Below, piece by piece: positions 33,401-40,794 of a DNA stretch of 64,000 nucleotides. Source of the DNA: Lentzea sp033794685. GTDB lineage: Bacteria > Actinomycetota > Actinomycetes > Mycobacteriales > Pseudonocardiaceae. The position numbers and the translations under genes are program-made. The stretch's first letter is position 1. Each line of letters starts with the position of its first letter. Below the pieces are notes generated by a model. It made no database searches, was not told where the DNA came from, and worked only from the letters and a program-made list of their open reading frames with translations. The stretch lies in the NCBI GenBank assembly GCA_033794685.1, contig JARAYZ010000002.1. The stretch is one strand, 5' to 3'.

Positions 33401-33951
33401 AACCGGACCCAGCGCGCTTTCACGGCGGGCGAGAACGGCACGGTGATCACACCGCCGGCACCGGCCTCGGTCGCGTGGACCGTCCGCCAGACCTTGCCGT
33501 CGTCGGACACGTCGAGGTCGAAGACCGTCGCGTAACTGGACTGGATCTCGGTGCCGATGGTGTCGGCACGCGACCCGTTGGCGTCGAACGCCTGATCACC
33601 GGGCTTGGCCTCGAACGTCAGGACGATCGAGCCGACCTCGCACCGGCCCTGCAGGTCGACGATCATCCACTGCCCGTCACCCTGCCCGGCTCGCCAGCCG
33701 GACCCCTGCACGCCGACCTGTGCGAGACCGTCCACGGCGAACTTCGCCGGGGTCGCCGCGTAGTCCGTGGAGGACACCGAGACCGGCCGGAACAACGCGA
33801 GATCGACGGCCTTCTGCTGGGCCGCGGCCTGCTCCGGGGCGGCCGACGCGGACCCCGACAGCGCGGAGCCCAGGCCGAAGCCGGCGAGCAGTCCGCCTCC
33901 CATGGTCAGCGCCTGTCTGCGCGAGACGGCACTGCCGAAGTCCTCCGCCAT
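30358..33951 (-). CDS. Tat-exported GH2 glycosidase (exo-beta-glucosaminidase/mannosidase-like) with two discoidin domains
   Basis: 1197 aa from ATG 33951, chosen for GGAG 7 nt upstream and because it starts the Tat signal SRRQALTMGGGLLAGFGLG. A discoidin (F5/8C) domain follows (about 48-205), then the GH2 sugar-binding and Ig-like domains. A second discoidin segment is inserted at about 610-704 before the TIM barrel. Likely catalytic acid/base is in WFGCNEGSP (about 812) and nucleophile in FGFWSEIGLP (about 874). The closest family style is exo-beta-D-glucosaminidase (CsxA) or beta-mannosidase. A CAACGTTG palindrome lies 25 nt upstream of the start. Confidence 0.85.
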   Translation of the reverse strand: MAEDFGSAVSRRQALTMGGGLLAGFGLGSALSGSASAAPEQAAAQQKAVDLALFRPVSVSSTDYAATPAKFAVDGLAQVGVQGSGWRAGQGDGQWMIVDLQGRCEVGSIVLTFEAKPGDQAFDANGSRADTIGTEIQSSYATVFDLDVSDDGKVWRTVHATEAGAGGVITVPFSPAVKARWVRFSASRRSTSNPLGLNGLQVYGTSRDNRPAVKGWTNWPVRNHESPALTVAPDGSVPLESGWVLTMQDFAPAKDGGALSGPNVDTRGWVPATVPGTVLASLVEQGHLPDPVYGMNNLEIPEALSRHVWWYRRTFGLPRGLDTGAGRHVWLEFDGINHDAEFWLNGARIGAISNPFGRAALDITATLRKSGDQNLAVKIAPMPFPGSPGDKGPRGEAWVGANSTMFKNSPTYLAVSGWDWMPAVRDRASGIWNHVRLRSTGAVVVGDPRIDTVLPDATTAEVTFTVPVRNVESSAKTVTVTAEFDGIKVSSSVTVPANSEANAVFKPATHPQLRIKNPKLWWPNGYGDPTLHDLTLTASVGNAVSDRKKLKFGIRQVTYSYDLPITIVDGAAEQTVDVGAQQARYVRMQGGRRATNWGFSVFTMSVVDSGSPDVDLARGKTATASSAADWTSPGAVTDGDPKSRWTSNYNDNEYVQVDLGAATAFDRVVLRWETAYAATFKIQVSQDGQTWTDVASKDNSPKPLIIHVNGVKIFARGGSWGWDELLRRMPGSRADAAVALHKDMNFTVIRNWVGSSYREELFEACDKYGILLWNEFWLGWSADPANHEQFFAQAKDTVLRYRSHACCVVWFGCNEGSPPYAVDKVLREIVHTNTDLMYQPNSAGGVITGDGTYRWVDPRTYGTGEATGGKFGFWSEIGLPTVSVVESMRNLVGQGNAGWPIGDAWYMHDWSENSNQQPKGYQAAIDARLAPSSSMEEFCRKAQFVNYESMRAIFEAWNARLWNDATGVLLWMSHPAWHSTVWQTYDYDMDVNGSYYGSRKGCEQRHVQANLTTWQVTAVNHTASALTGVTVKAQLHALDGKAIGQAQEQKLDVAATSAANLFTVPFDAALPAFHLLRLTLIDAQGKQLSENTYWRYRTEASMHALNQLAYTQLATTLTANKNGYTAIVRNTGKTVAAMVRLSLRERNGTDRVLPTLYSDNYFWLLPGESRTVTIDPQRSVRTPRLLAEAYNSAPKLS

Positions 33952-33976
33952 GTGCGAGCTCCGATCCCTGTCCTGA

Positions 33977-33984
33977 CAACGTTG
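33977..33984. promoter_or_regulatory. CAACGTTG palindrome upstream of the Tat-GH2 gene (LacI-type site?)
   Basis: Centred in TGACAACGTTGCCA, 25 nt upstream of the start codon. The same 8-bp core lies upstream of the other GH2 gene (48565-48572). CpG-centred palindromes are typical of LacI-family operators. Confidence 0.4.
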
Positions 33985-34223
33985 CCAGGAAGCTTCGGTC
34001 GCGGAGGGGTGCTGGTCAACAAGACAGACGAGACAGGAATTCACGGCGACGACATCGATGTCATCGGCTCGGAATCGAGTCATGTGGCTTGGCCAGGGAG
34101 AACGGGGCTTCGGGTGGGGCTTCCCGGTTCTGTGCGTGTAAAAGACCGGTACAACGGGTGGGCCGGTTTCTGGTGGTGCCTTGGTCCACTTCGGTGACCG
34201 CGGTGGTCGGGCAAGATCGATTC

Positions 34224-34925
34224 ATGAGCGACTACGACCTCGTGGCCGAGGCCTACGCCGCCGACAACGAGACGAGCTACGCCAACGCTTTGTACGAGCG
34301 TCCGGCGACGTTGGCGTTGGCCGGGGACGTGGCCGGACGACGGATCCTCGACGCCGGGTGCGGCGCGGGACCGTTGTTCGCGGCGTTGCGGGAGAGGGGC
34401 GCGGTCGTCAGCGGCATCGACGTGAGCGCCGGGATGCTGGAGCAGGCGCGGCGGCGGCTCGGCTCCGACGCGGATCTGCGGATCGCCGACCTGGCGGGCC
34501 CGCTGCCGTTCGCCGACGCCGAGTTCGACGACGTCGTCGCGTCCCTGGTGTTGCACTACCTGGAGGACTGGGGGCCGACGCTCGCCGAGGTGCGGCGGGT
34601 GCTGCGGCCCGGTGGGCGGCTGATCGTGTCGGTCAACCACCCCACCGCCGCGTACTGCGACGAACGTCTGGCCGGACGCCGCCCCGACTACTTCTCGACC
34701 TGGCCGAGTCCCGCGCGGTGGCCGGTCGGGGACCGGATGGTCGAGGTGACCTTCTGGAACCGGCCGTTGCACGCGATGACCGACGCGTTCACCGCGGCCG
34801 GGTTCGGGATCTCCCGGATCAGTGAGCCGCAGCCGTTGCCGCAGGCCCGCGAGCTGTTCCCGGCGGAGTTCGCCCACTACGCGGGCGCACCCAACTTCCT
34901 GTTCCTCGTCCTTCAGGCCGGGTGA
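34224..34925 (+). CDS. Class I SAM-dependent methyltransferase (UbiE/Methyltransf_11 type)
   Basis: 233 aa. SAM-binding motif I is ILDAGCGAGPLFAAL (about 42-56), the acidic residue is in VVSGIDVSAGML, and motifs PFADAEFDDVVASLVLHYL and VLRPGGRLIVSVNHP follow. Small-molecule type; it has no DNA-methylase motifs, so it is not a DISARM methylase. Divergent from the GH2 gene across 272 nt with no recognised operator apart from the CAACGTTG site. The stop overlaps the convergent YceI gene by 13 nt. Substrate unknown. Confidence 0.87.
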   Translation: MSDYDLVAEAYAADNETSYANALYERPATLALAGDVAGRRILDAGCGAGPLFAALRERGAVVSGIDVSAGMLEQARRRLGSDADLRIADLAGPLPFADAEFDDVVASLVLHYLEDWGPTLAEVRRVLRPGGRLIVSVNHPTAAYCDERLAGRRPDYFSTWPSPARWPVGDRMVEVTFWNRPLHAMTDAFTAAGFGISRISEPQPLPQARELFPAEFAHYAGAPNFLFLVLQAG

Positions 34926-35419
34926 ACGATCACCGCGGTCACGGTGATGTCGACGTACCTGCCGATCAGGAACCTCGGCGCGCGGATGCCCAGCGTCCTG
35001 CGGTCGAGCCGGGCGGTCGCGGTCATCACCACCCGACCGTCCGCCGAGGACAGTGCGACGGTGCCGTCGAGCACGGTCTCGGTGCCGCGCGCGGCGAGCG
35101 TGCCGGTGACGTGCCAGCCGTCGCCGACACCCTGCGACGACGTCGCGGTGAACGTCATCGTGGGATGCCGGTCGAGGTCGAGCAGGCCTGGTTTGCGCAG
35201 GTCCTGGTCGCGCTTGGCGTTGCCGGTGCCGATGGCGCCGAGGTCCAGGACGCCGTGCGCGGCCAGGAGCGTGCCGTCCGCGCCGATCTCCACAGTGCCC
35301 TCGGTGATCGGCACGGTGCCGTGGGTCCTGCGGCCCAGGTTGCCGACCTGGAACGTCGCGGTGCTGCGGCTGACGTCGGCCTGCCACACGCCGGCCACGA
35401 GTGCTCGGGTGGCGGTCAT
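34913..35419 (-). CDS. YceI-family protein
   Basis: 168 aa. YceI lipocalin-like beta-barrel features: an N-terminal WQADVSRSTATFQVGNLGRRTHG and the DLDRHPTMTFTAT segment; the C-terminal VDITVTAVIVHPA completes the barrel. YceI proteins bind long-chain isoprenoids or polyprenols. No signal peptide, so it is probably cytoplasmic, as for many actinobacterial members. The start overlaps the upstream small gene by ATGA. Confidence 0.87.
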   Translation of the reverse strand: MTATRALVAGVWQADVSRSTATFQVGNLGRRTHGTVPITEGTVEIGADGTLLAAHGVLDLGAIGTGNAKRDQDLRKPGLLDLDRHPTMTFTATSSQGVGDGWHVTGTLAARGTETVLDGTVALSSADGRVVMTATARLDRRTLGIRAPRFLIGRYVDITVTAVIVHPA

Positions 35420-35736
35420 GACCGCACTCCGTCGTACTCGAAGACCTGGAGCACGGGGTAGATCTCGACGCGGTCCGCTCCTCGCAGCAGCGCCGGGTCC
35501 TCGCCGGGGAGGAGCTGGGTGCTCATGATCGCCTTCTGCGTGTCGATCAGCACCTGCTCGGACTCGGCGATCGTCAGCACGACCTCCGAGCCGTCCTCGC
35601 GGCGCAGCAGGTAGGTCCTGATGTTGCCCGGCACCGCCATGGCCGCGGGTGCGATGCGCTCCCTGGCCGCGAAGTCCGCGGCGGCCAGCTGTTCGGGGCC
35701 GCGGGGGCCGTCGAAGTAGGTGAGCTGCGCGTACAT
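35416..35736 (-). CDS. Small hypothetical protein co-transcribed with the YceI gene
   Basis: 106 aa, with an excellent ribosome site (AAGGAGG, 5 nt). Begins MYAQLTYFDGPRGPEQ and looks like a ferredoxin-fold (ABM/dimeric alpha-beta-barrel-like) protein by strand pattern; the family is not identified with certainty. First gene of a two-gene operon divergent from the LAL regulator, which probably controls it. Confidence 0.7.
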   Translation of the reverse strand: MYAQLTYFDGPRGPEQLAAADFAARERIAPAAMAVPGNIRTYLLRREDGSEVVLTIAESEQVLIDTQKAIMSTQLLPGEDPALLRGADRVEIYPVLQVFEYDGVRS

Positions 35737-35845
35737 GGTCGCCTCCTTGGTTGGTGCACCGAGTCTCTGCTCGTTCGGGGCGACGCGGATCCGTGCCAGT
35801 ACGGAGTCCGGTACTGAACCGCCACCGGTCGGCGATACTCCCGGT

Positions 35846-38542
35846 GTGAAGGAGCTCCCGATCTTCGGCCGTGACCGCGAACTGGCCTCGTTGCGGGCGG
35901 GTCTCGTCGCGGCGGCGGGTGGTGCGGGCCGTCTCGTGCTGGTCGGCGGTGAGGCGGGCATGGGCAAGACGCGGCTGGCCGCGGAGGTCGTCGCGATGGC
36001 CGGGGCGTACGGCGTTCCGGTCGCGCGTGGGCATGCCGTCGACGACCCCGGCATGCCTCCGTTGTGGCCGTGGCGCCGTCTCGCACGGTCGTTGCCCGCG
36101 CTGCACCGCGTGCTGTCCGAGGCGCACGACCCGGCTGACTCGGCCCGGTTCGCCATGTTCGCCGACGCCGCGGACGCCCTGGTGGCGGAAGCCGCGCCCA
36201 GCGGGTTGCTGCTCGTGCTCGAAGACCTGCACTGGGCCGACCGCACGTCGTTGCGGCTGCTGGCCCACCTCACCACCGAACTGCCCGCCGCCCGGATTCT
36301 CGTCGTCGGGACCCACCGCGAGGCGGAGATGTCCGAGCTGGTGCGCGCCCCGGCCACCCGCACCGTGCACCTGGCTGGGCTGACCCGCGGTGACGTGGCC
36401 GGCTGGGTGCGTTCGGCGACGACCGCGAAAGACCCGGAGGAACTGGCCGGACGGCTGGTGGACGGCACCGGCGGCAACCCGTTGTACGTGCGGATGCTCC
36501 TCGACAGCGGTGAGGTGGCGGGGCAGCTGCACCGGCTGGTGTTGTCGCGGCTGGAGCGGCTGAGCGCACGCGCCCGGGAGGTGCTCGGCGTGGCCGGTGT
36601 GCTGGGGGAGCGGATCGAACCGGAGCTGCTCGCGGCCGTCACCGGGGAGGACCCCGGTGGTCCGCTCGACGACGCCGTGGCCGCGGGGGTGTTGCGGGTG
36701 CACGACGGGGTGCTGGCGTTCGAACACGCTCTCGTCCGGGACGCGGTGTACGAGGACCTCGCGCCATCGGCACGAGCGGAGCTGCATCGGCGGTGTGCCT
36801 TGGCGCTGGCCGACGGAGGTGGTGCGCCGGGGCGGATCGCCGCGCAGTGGAGGCGTGCCACCGGCGCGGACGCCGCGGCGGAGTGCACGCGGTGGGCGTC
36901 GGAGGCCGCGCGGGCGGCCATCGCGGAACTCGCCTACGACGAGGCAGTCGGGTTCGCGGCGCTGGCGCTGGCGTCGGCCGCCGAGAAGACCGCCGAGAAG
37001 ACCGCCGAGCTCACCCTCGACCTCGCCCGCGCCGAGTTCCTCGCCGGTGACACCGAGGCCAGCCTGGACCACTGCCGCACCGCGGCCCGCCTGGCCGAGC
37101 AGGCCGGCGCCCCTGACCTGATCGCCGAAGCCGCCCTCGTCATCACCGGCATGGGCGACCGCTCGCTGCTGGCCGCCGTCGACCAGCTCTGCGTCACGGC
37201 GCTCCGGCACCCCACAGGCGAAGCCACCGCGTCGAGGCTGCTCGCCAGGAGAGCGATGGCGGCCACCACGACCGGCGCCGGCGGGCGGGCACGCGAGTTG
37301 TCCGCGAAGGCGCTGGAACTCGCGGTGCGCAGCGGCGACCCCGACGCGGAACTGGACGGGATCCACGCGCGGCACCTGGCGTTGTGCGCGCCGCAGTTCC
37401 GCGACGAACGGGTCGCGCTGGCGAACCGGGCCGTCGAACTCGCCGCGACCGCACGGCAGCCGCACGCCGAGCTGTGGGGGCACGTGTGGCTGGTCGACGC
37501 GGCGGTGCAGGTGGGGGACCTGGCCGAGGTGGACCGGCAGCTCGACCTGATCGAGCAGTTCGCGGCGTCCCGGCAGCACGGGGTGGCGTGGTGGCACCTG
37601 CACCGGTTGCGGGCCATGAAGGCGGCGCTGGTCGGGCAGTTGCGGCGCGCGCGGGAGTGCAACGAGACGGCTCGGGCCGTGGCCGAGCGGATGGGGGCCA
37701 TGGCGACGAAGGGCATGTACTACGCGTTCCAGCAGGGCCTGGCGCAGGTGGTCGGCGGGATCGACGAGGCGATGGCCCGCGACGCCCTCGGTGTGATCGA
37801 ACGCGTCGGCGACATCCCGCTGGCACGGGTGTACGTGCCGTTCCTGCACGCGGTGCTGGGCGAGACCGAGCAGGCACGGGCCACGTTCGCGGAGTTCCGG
37901 GCGATGCCGGCCACGCTCGAGGTCGCGCCCACGTGGGCTCCGCTCGTCTCGCAGATCGGTGTGGTGGCCTGCCTGCTGGACGACGCCGAGGCGGCGGAGG
38001 GCGTCTACGCGGTGCTGTCCACTCTGGAGCCGCACTTCGGCGCGGACGGGTCCGGCGCGGTGTTCTCCAGCGCCGCCTCGCCGCAGTTGCTGGGTGACCT
38101 CGCGATGACGTGCGGCCGCACGGAGGTCGCGGCCGAGCACTACCGGCTGGCGCTGGAGATGAACGCCCGCATCGGCGCCCGCCCGTTCGCCGCGCTGAGC
38201 AGGCTCGGGCTCGCCCGCGCGTCGGCCGACCCGGCAGCGGCCAGGACGCTCGCGACCGAGGCGGCGGCCGAGTTCCGCGCGCTGGACATGCCGATCCGGC
38301 TCGCCGAAGCGGATCGGTTCCTCCAGCGGCTCCAGGCAGAGGCTCAGGCGCAGGACCCGTTGTCCCCGCGCGAATCCGAGGTCGTGGACCTGGTCGCGCA
38401 AGCGCTGACCAACCGCCAGATCGCGGCCCGCCTGCACCTGAGCGAACGCACCGTCGAGACCCACGTCCGCAGCGTCCTCAACAAGCTCGGCCTGCGCAGC
38501 AGGACCGAGATCACCGCGTGGGAGCTCACGCGCCGGGCGTGA
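35846..38542 (+). CDS. LAL-type LuxR regulator with AAA ATPase domain
   Basis: 898 aa from GTG 35846. AAA-16 ATPase domain: Walker A VGGEAGMGKTRL (34-44) and Walker B LLVLEDLHWAD (about 130). A long helical/TPR-like middle follows. The C-terminal LuxR helix-turn-helix (about 835-895) reads LSPRESEVVDLVAQALTNRQ then ERTVETHVRSVLNKLG. LAL regulators are ATP-driven activators, often of single neighbouring operons. Divergent from the YceI operon (110 nt apart), the likely target. The end overlaps the convergent response-regulator gene by 17 nt. Confidence 0.92.
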   Translation: MKELPIFGRDRELASLRAGLVAAAGGAGRLVLVGGEAGMGKTRLAAEVVAMAGAYGVPVARGHAVDDPGMPPLWPWRRLARSLPALHRVLSEAHDPADSARFAMFADAADALVAEAAPSGLLLVLEDLHWADRTSLRLLAHLTTELPAARILVVGTHREAEMSELVRAPATRTVHLAGLTRGDVAGWVRSATTAKDPEELAGRLVDGTGGNPLYVRMLLDSGEVAGQLHRLVLSRLERLSARAREVLGVAGVLGERIEPELLAAVTGEDPGGPLDDAVAAGVLRVHDGVLAFEHALVRDAVYEDLAPSARAELHRRCALALADGGGAPGRIAAQWRRATGADAAAECTRWASEAARAAIAELAYDEAVGFAALALASAAEKTAEKTAELTLDLARAEFLAGDTEASLDHCRTAARLAEQAGAPDLIAEAALVITGMGDRSLLAAVDQLCVTALRHPTGEATASRLLARRAMAATTTGAGGRARELSAKALELAVRSGDPDAELDGIHARHLALCAPQFRDERVALANRAVELAATARQPHAELWGHVWLVDAAVQVGDLAEVDRQLDLIEQFAASRQHGVAWWHLHRLRAMKAALVGQLRRARECNETARAVAERMGAMATKGMYYAFQQGLAQVVGGIDEAMARDALGVIERVGDIPLARVYVPFLHAVLGETEQARATFAEFRAMPATLEVAPTWAPLVSQIGVVACLLDDAEAAEGVYAVLSTLEPHFGADGSGAVFSSAASPQLLGDLAMTCGRTEVAAEHYRLALEMNARIGARPFAALSRLGLARASADPAAARTLATEAAAEFRALDMPIRLAEADRFLQRLQAEAQAQDPLSPRESEVVDLVAQALTNRQIAARLHLSERTVETHVRSVLNKLGLRSRTEITAWELTRRA

Positions 38543-39182
38543 CCAGTCCCGTCTCGTAGGCGAGGACGACGGCCTGCGCGCGGTCCCGCAGCGCCAGCTT
38601 CGCGAAGATCCGCGCCACGTGCGTCTTCACGGTCGCCTCGCTCAACGTCAGATGGCCGGCGATCTCGGAGTTCGACCGCCCACTCCCGACCAGCGTGAGC
38701 ACCTCGCGTTCCCGCGGTGTCAACGCCGCCAGGTCCCGGTGCACGGCGGGAGCGGAGACGCCGGACGCGAACCGTTCCACGAGCCTGCGGGTGATCGACG
38801 GCGCCAGCAGGGCGTCCCCGGTCTCGATCAGCCGCACGGCCGCGACGAGGTGCTCCGGCGTGACGTCCTTCAACAGGAACCCGCTCGCACCCGCCGCGAG
38901 CGCCTCGTAGACGTACCGGTCGAGGTCGAACGTCGTCAGCATCAGCACCCGGCAGTCGCCCGGCTCGCGCACGATCCGCCGGCACGCCTCCAGCCCGTCC
39001 ATGCCGGGCATGCGGATGTCCATCAGCACGACGTCCGGCTTCAGGTCCCGCACCGCCGTGACCGCCTCGGCTCCGTCCGCCGCCTCGCCGACGACCTCGA
39101 CGCCACCGGACTTCAGGATCATCCGGAACCCGATGCGCACGAACGCTTGGTCGTCCGCGATCACCACCCGCGGCCCGCTCAC
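38526..39182 (-). CDS. NarL/FixJ-type response regulator
   Basis: 218 aa, GTG start overlapping the kinase stop (GTGA). Receiver: VIADDQAFVRIGF, phospho-Asp in VVLMDIRMPGMDG, Lys in GFLLKDVTPEHL. LuxR helix-turn-helix near the C-terminus (LTPREREVLTLVGSGRSNSE). Pairs with the kinase upstream; the divergent MacB-like ABC transporter is the probable target, an arrangement common for antibiotic or peptide-stress modules. Confidence 0.92.
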   Translation of the reverse strand: MSGPRVVIADDQAFVRIGFRMILKSGGVEVVGEAADGAEAVTAVRDLKPDVVLMDIRMPGMDGLEACRRIVREPGDCRVLMLTTFDLDRYVYEALAAGASGFLLKDVTPEHLVAAVRLIETGDALLAPSITRRLVERFASGVSAPAVHRDLAALTPREREVLTLVGSGRSNSEIAGHLTLSEATVKTHVARIFAKLALRDRAQAVVLAYETGLVTPGA

Positions 39183-40003
39183 GGCCGCTCGACCGGGATC
39201 TTGGCCCGGACGCGGAACCCGCCACCGAGTCGCCGCCGCGCGTCCAGATCCCCGCCCAGAGCCGCCACCCGCTCGCGCAACCCGAGCAACCCCCGCCCCT
39301 GTCCGTCCTCGAAGGACACTCGTTCGCCGGCCAGCGCGCTCGGCCCGGAGTTGAGCACCTCGACGCGCAGGTGGTGCTCGGCGTACCGCACCGTCACCTC
39401 CGCCTGCCGCCCGTCGCCGTGCTTCAACGCGTTCGTCAGCGCCTCCTGCACGATCCGGTACGCCGTCAGGTCGACCCCGGACGGCAACGGCCGCGGCTCA
39501 CCGGAGATCCGCACCTCCACCGGCAGCCCGGCGAAGCACATCCGGTCGACGAGCGAGCTCAGCCGGCTCAGACCCGGTTGCGGCGCCAGCAGGTCGTCGC
39601 TGTCACCCGACGGCGCGAGCAGGCCCAGCATGTGCCGCAGCTCGGTCATCGTGTCGCGGCCCGCGCTCTCCACGGCCAGCAACGCGTCGGTCACCTCGTC
39701 CGTGCCGGTCGAGAGCACCCGCCGCGCCGCCCCGGCCTGCACGACCATCACGCTCACGTTGTGGCTCACGATGTCGTGCAGCTCCCGCGCGATCCGGGCA
39801 CGTTCGGCGTCGACGGCGCCACGGGCCGCGGACTCCCGTTCCCGCTCCAGCAGCCAGCCACGTTCCTCCATCGCACGGGTGTACGCGCGCCTTGCCGCCA
39901 CCAGTCGCACCGCGAAGTACGCGGCGGCCAGGCAGGCGACGACGGCCACCACCAGCTCCCACACCCCGTCACTGTCCCAGAACGCCGATCGTCCGCGCGT
40001 CAA
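39179..40003 (-). CDS. NarL-type sensor histidine kinase
   Basis: 274 aa from TTG 40003; the true start may be further in (GTG before VWELVVAVVA). One N-terminal membrane helix (about 15-35), a short coiled region, the H-box ARIARELHDIVSHNVSVM, the N-box QEALTNALKHG and the G-box GQGRGLLGLRERV. Lacking an external sensor, it may sense through its transporter partner, as in BceS-like systems. The divergent start region to the ABC gene is 98 nt. Confidence 0.88.
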   Translation of the reverse strand: MTRGRSAFWDSDGVWELVVAVVACLAAAYFAVRLVAARRAYTRAMEERGWLLERERESAARGAVDAERARIARELHDIVSHNVSVMVVQAGAARRVLSTGTDEVTDALLAVESAGRDTMTELRHMLGLLAPSGDSDDLLAPQPGLSRLSSLVDRMCFAGLPVEVRISGEPRPLPSGVDLTAYRIVQEALTNALKHGDGRQAEVTVRYAEHHLRVEVLNSGPSALAGERVSFEDGQGRGLLGLRERVAALGGDLDARRRLGGGFRVRAKIPVERP

Positions 40004-40101
40004 ACCCCAGGTGCAGTCCGTACATCCCCGGGATGACCCCGGCGGCGAGTTACCTCCGCAGACTGACGCTCCCGCAGCCCCGGATCAGCAGGATGACCGC
40101 C

Positions 40102-40794
40102 ATGCAGAACGCAGACGCCGTCGTCGAGCTGACGAACGTGCGCAAGGAGTACAGCGACTCGACCGCGCTGGACGGGGTGTCGCTCACCGTCCGCGCCGGA
40201 GAGGCGGTCGCGGTGATGGGACCGTCCGGCAGCGGCAAGTCCACGCTGCTCAACATGATCTCGGGCCTCGACCGCCCGTCGTCGGGCGAGGTCGTCGTGC
40301 ACGGCACGAACCTGGGGGAGCTGAGCGAGACCGGTCTGGCGTTGTTCCGCCGCCGGGGCATCGGCATGATCTTCCAGTTCTTCAACCTGCTGGACGACCT
40401 CTCGGCGCTCGACAACGTCGCCCTCGCGGCGCAGCTCACCGGCACGAAAGCCGGTCAGGCCCGCACACGCGCCCTCGAACTGTTCGGCGAGCTCGGCATC
40501 TCCAGCCGCAAGAACATCTACCCCGCGCAGCTCAGCGGTGGTGAACGGCAGCGCGTCGCGGTGGCGCGGGCGTTGATGAACCGGCCCGCCCTGCTGCTCG
40601 CCGACGAACCGACCGGCGCTCTCGACAGCAAGTCCGGCGAACAGGTCATGGACCTGTTGCTCGACCTCAACCAGATCGGCCAGACGTTGCTGCTCGTGAC
40701 CCACGACGAACGGCTCGCCACCCGCTGCGCGACCCGGCTGATCGAGGTCGCCGACGGCCGGATCGCCCGCGAGAACAGCCTGGAGCGGGCATGA
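40102..40794 (+). CDS. MacB/LolD-type ABC transporter ATP-binding protein
   Basis: 230 aa from ATG 40102. Walker A GPSGSGKSTL, Q-loop MIFQFFNLLDDLSALDNV, signature LSGGERQRVAVARAL, Walker B LLADEPTGALDSKSG and H in LLVTHDERLA. Typical ATPase of the MacB/LolCDE/BceA class. The stop overlaps the FtsX-like permease start (ATGA). Likely induced by the divergent two-component system. Confidence 0.94.
   Translation: MQNADAVVELTNVRKEYSDSTALDGVSLTVRAGEAVAVMGPSGSGKSTLLNMISGLDRPSSGEVVVHGTNLGELSETGLALFRRRGIGMIFQFFNLLDDLSALDNVALAAQLTGTKAGQARTRALELFGELGISSRKNIYPAQLSGGERQRVAVARALMNRPALLLADEPTGALDSKSGEQVMDLLLDLNQIGQTLLLVTHDERLATRCATRLIEVADGRIARENSLERA

Noticed and set aside
30643..34197. Plus-strand frame of about 1180 codons opposite the Tat-GH2 gene
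   Set aside because: Val/Arg/His-rich shadow without domains; the GH2 frame has signal peptide and catalytic motifs.
34224..34925. SAM methyltransferase as the missing DISARM methylase
   Set aside because: It is 22 kb from the cassette and has small-molecule methyltransferase motifs, not the DPPY/NPPY or PC-type motifs of DNA methylases.
34913..38464. Long minus-strand frame reading from the YceI gene through the LAL regulator region
   Set aside because: Only its last 168 residues (YceI) are real; the rest is the antisense shadow of the LAL gene and of the small upstream gene.
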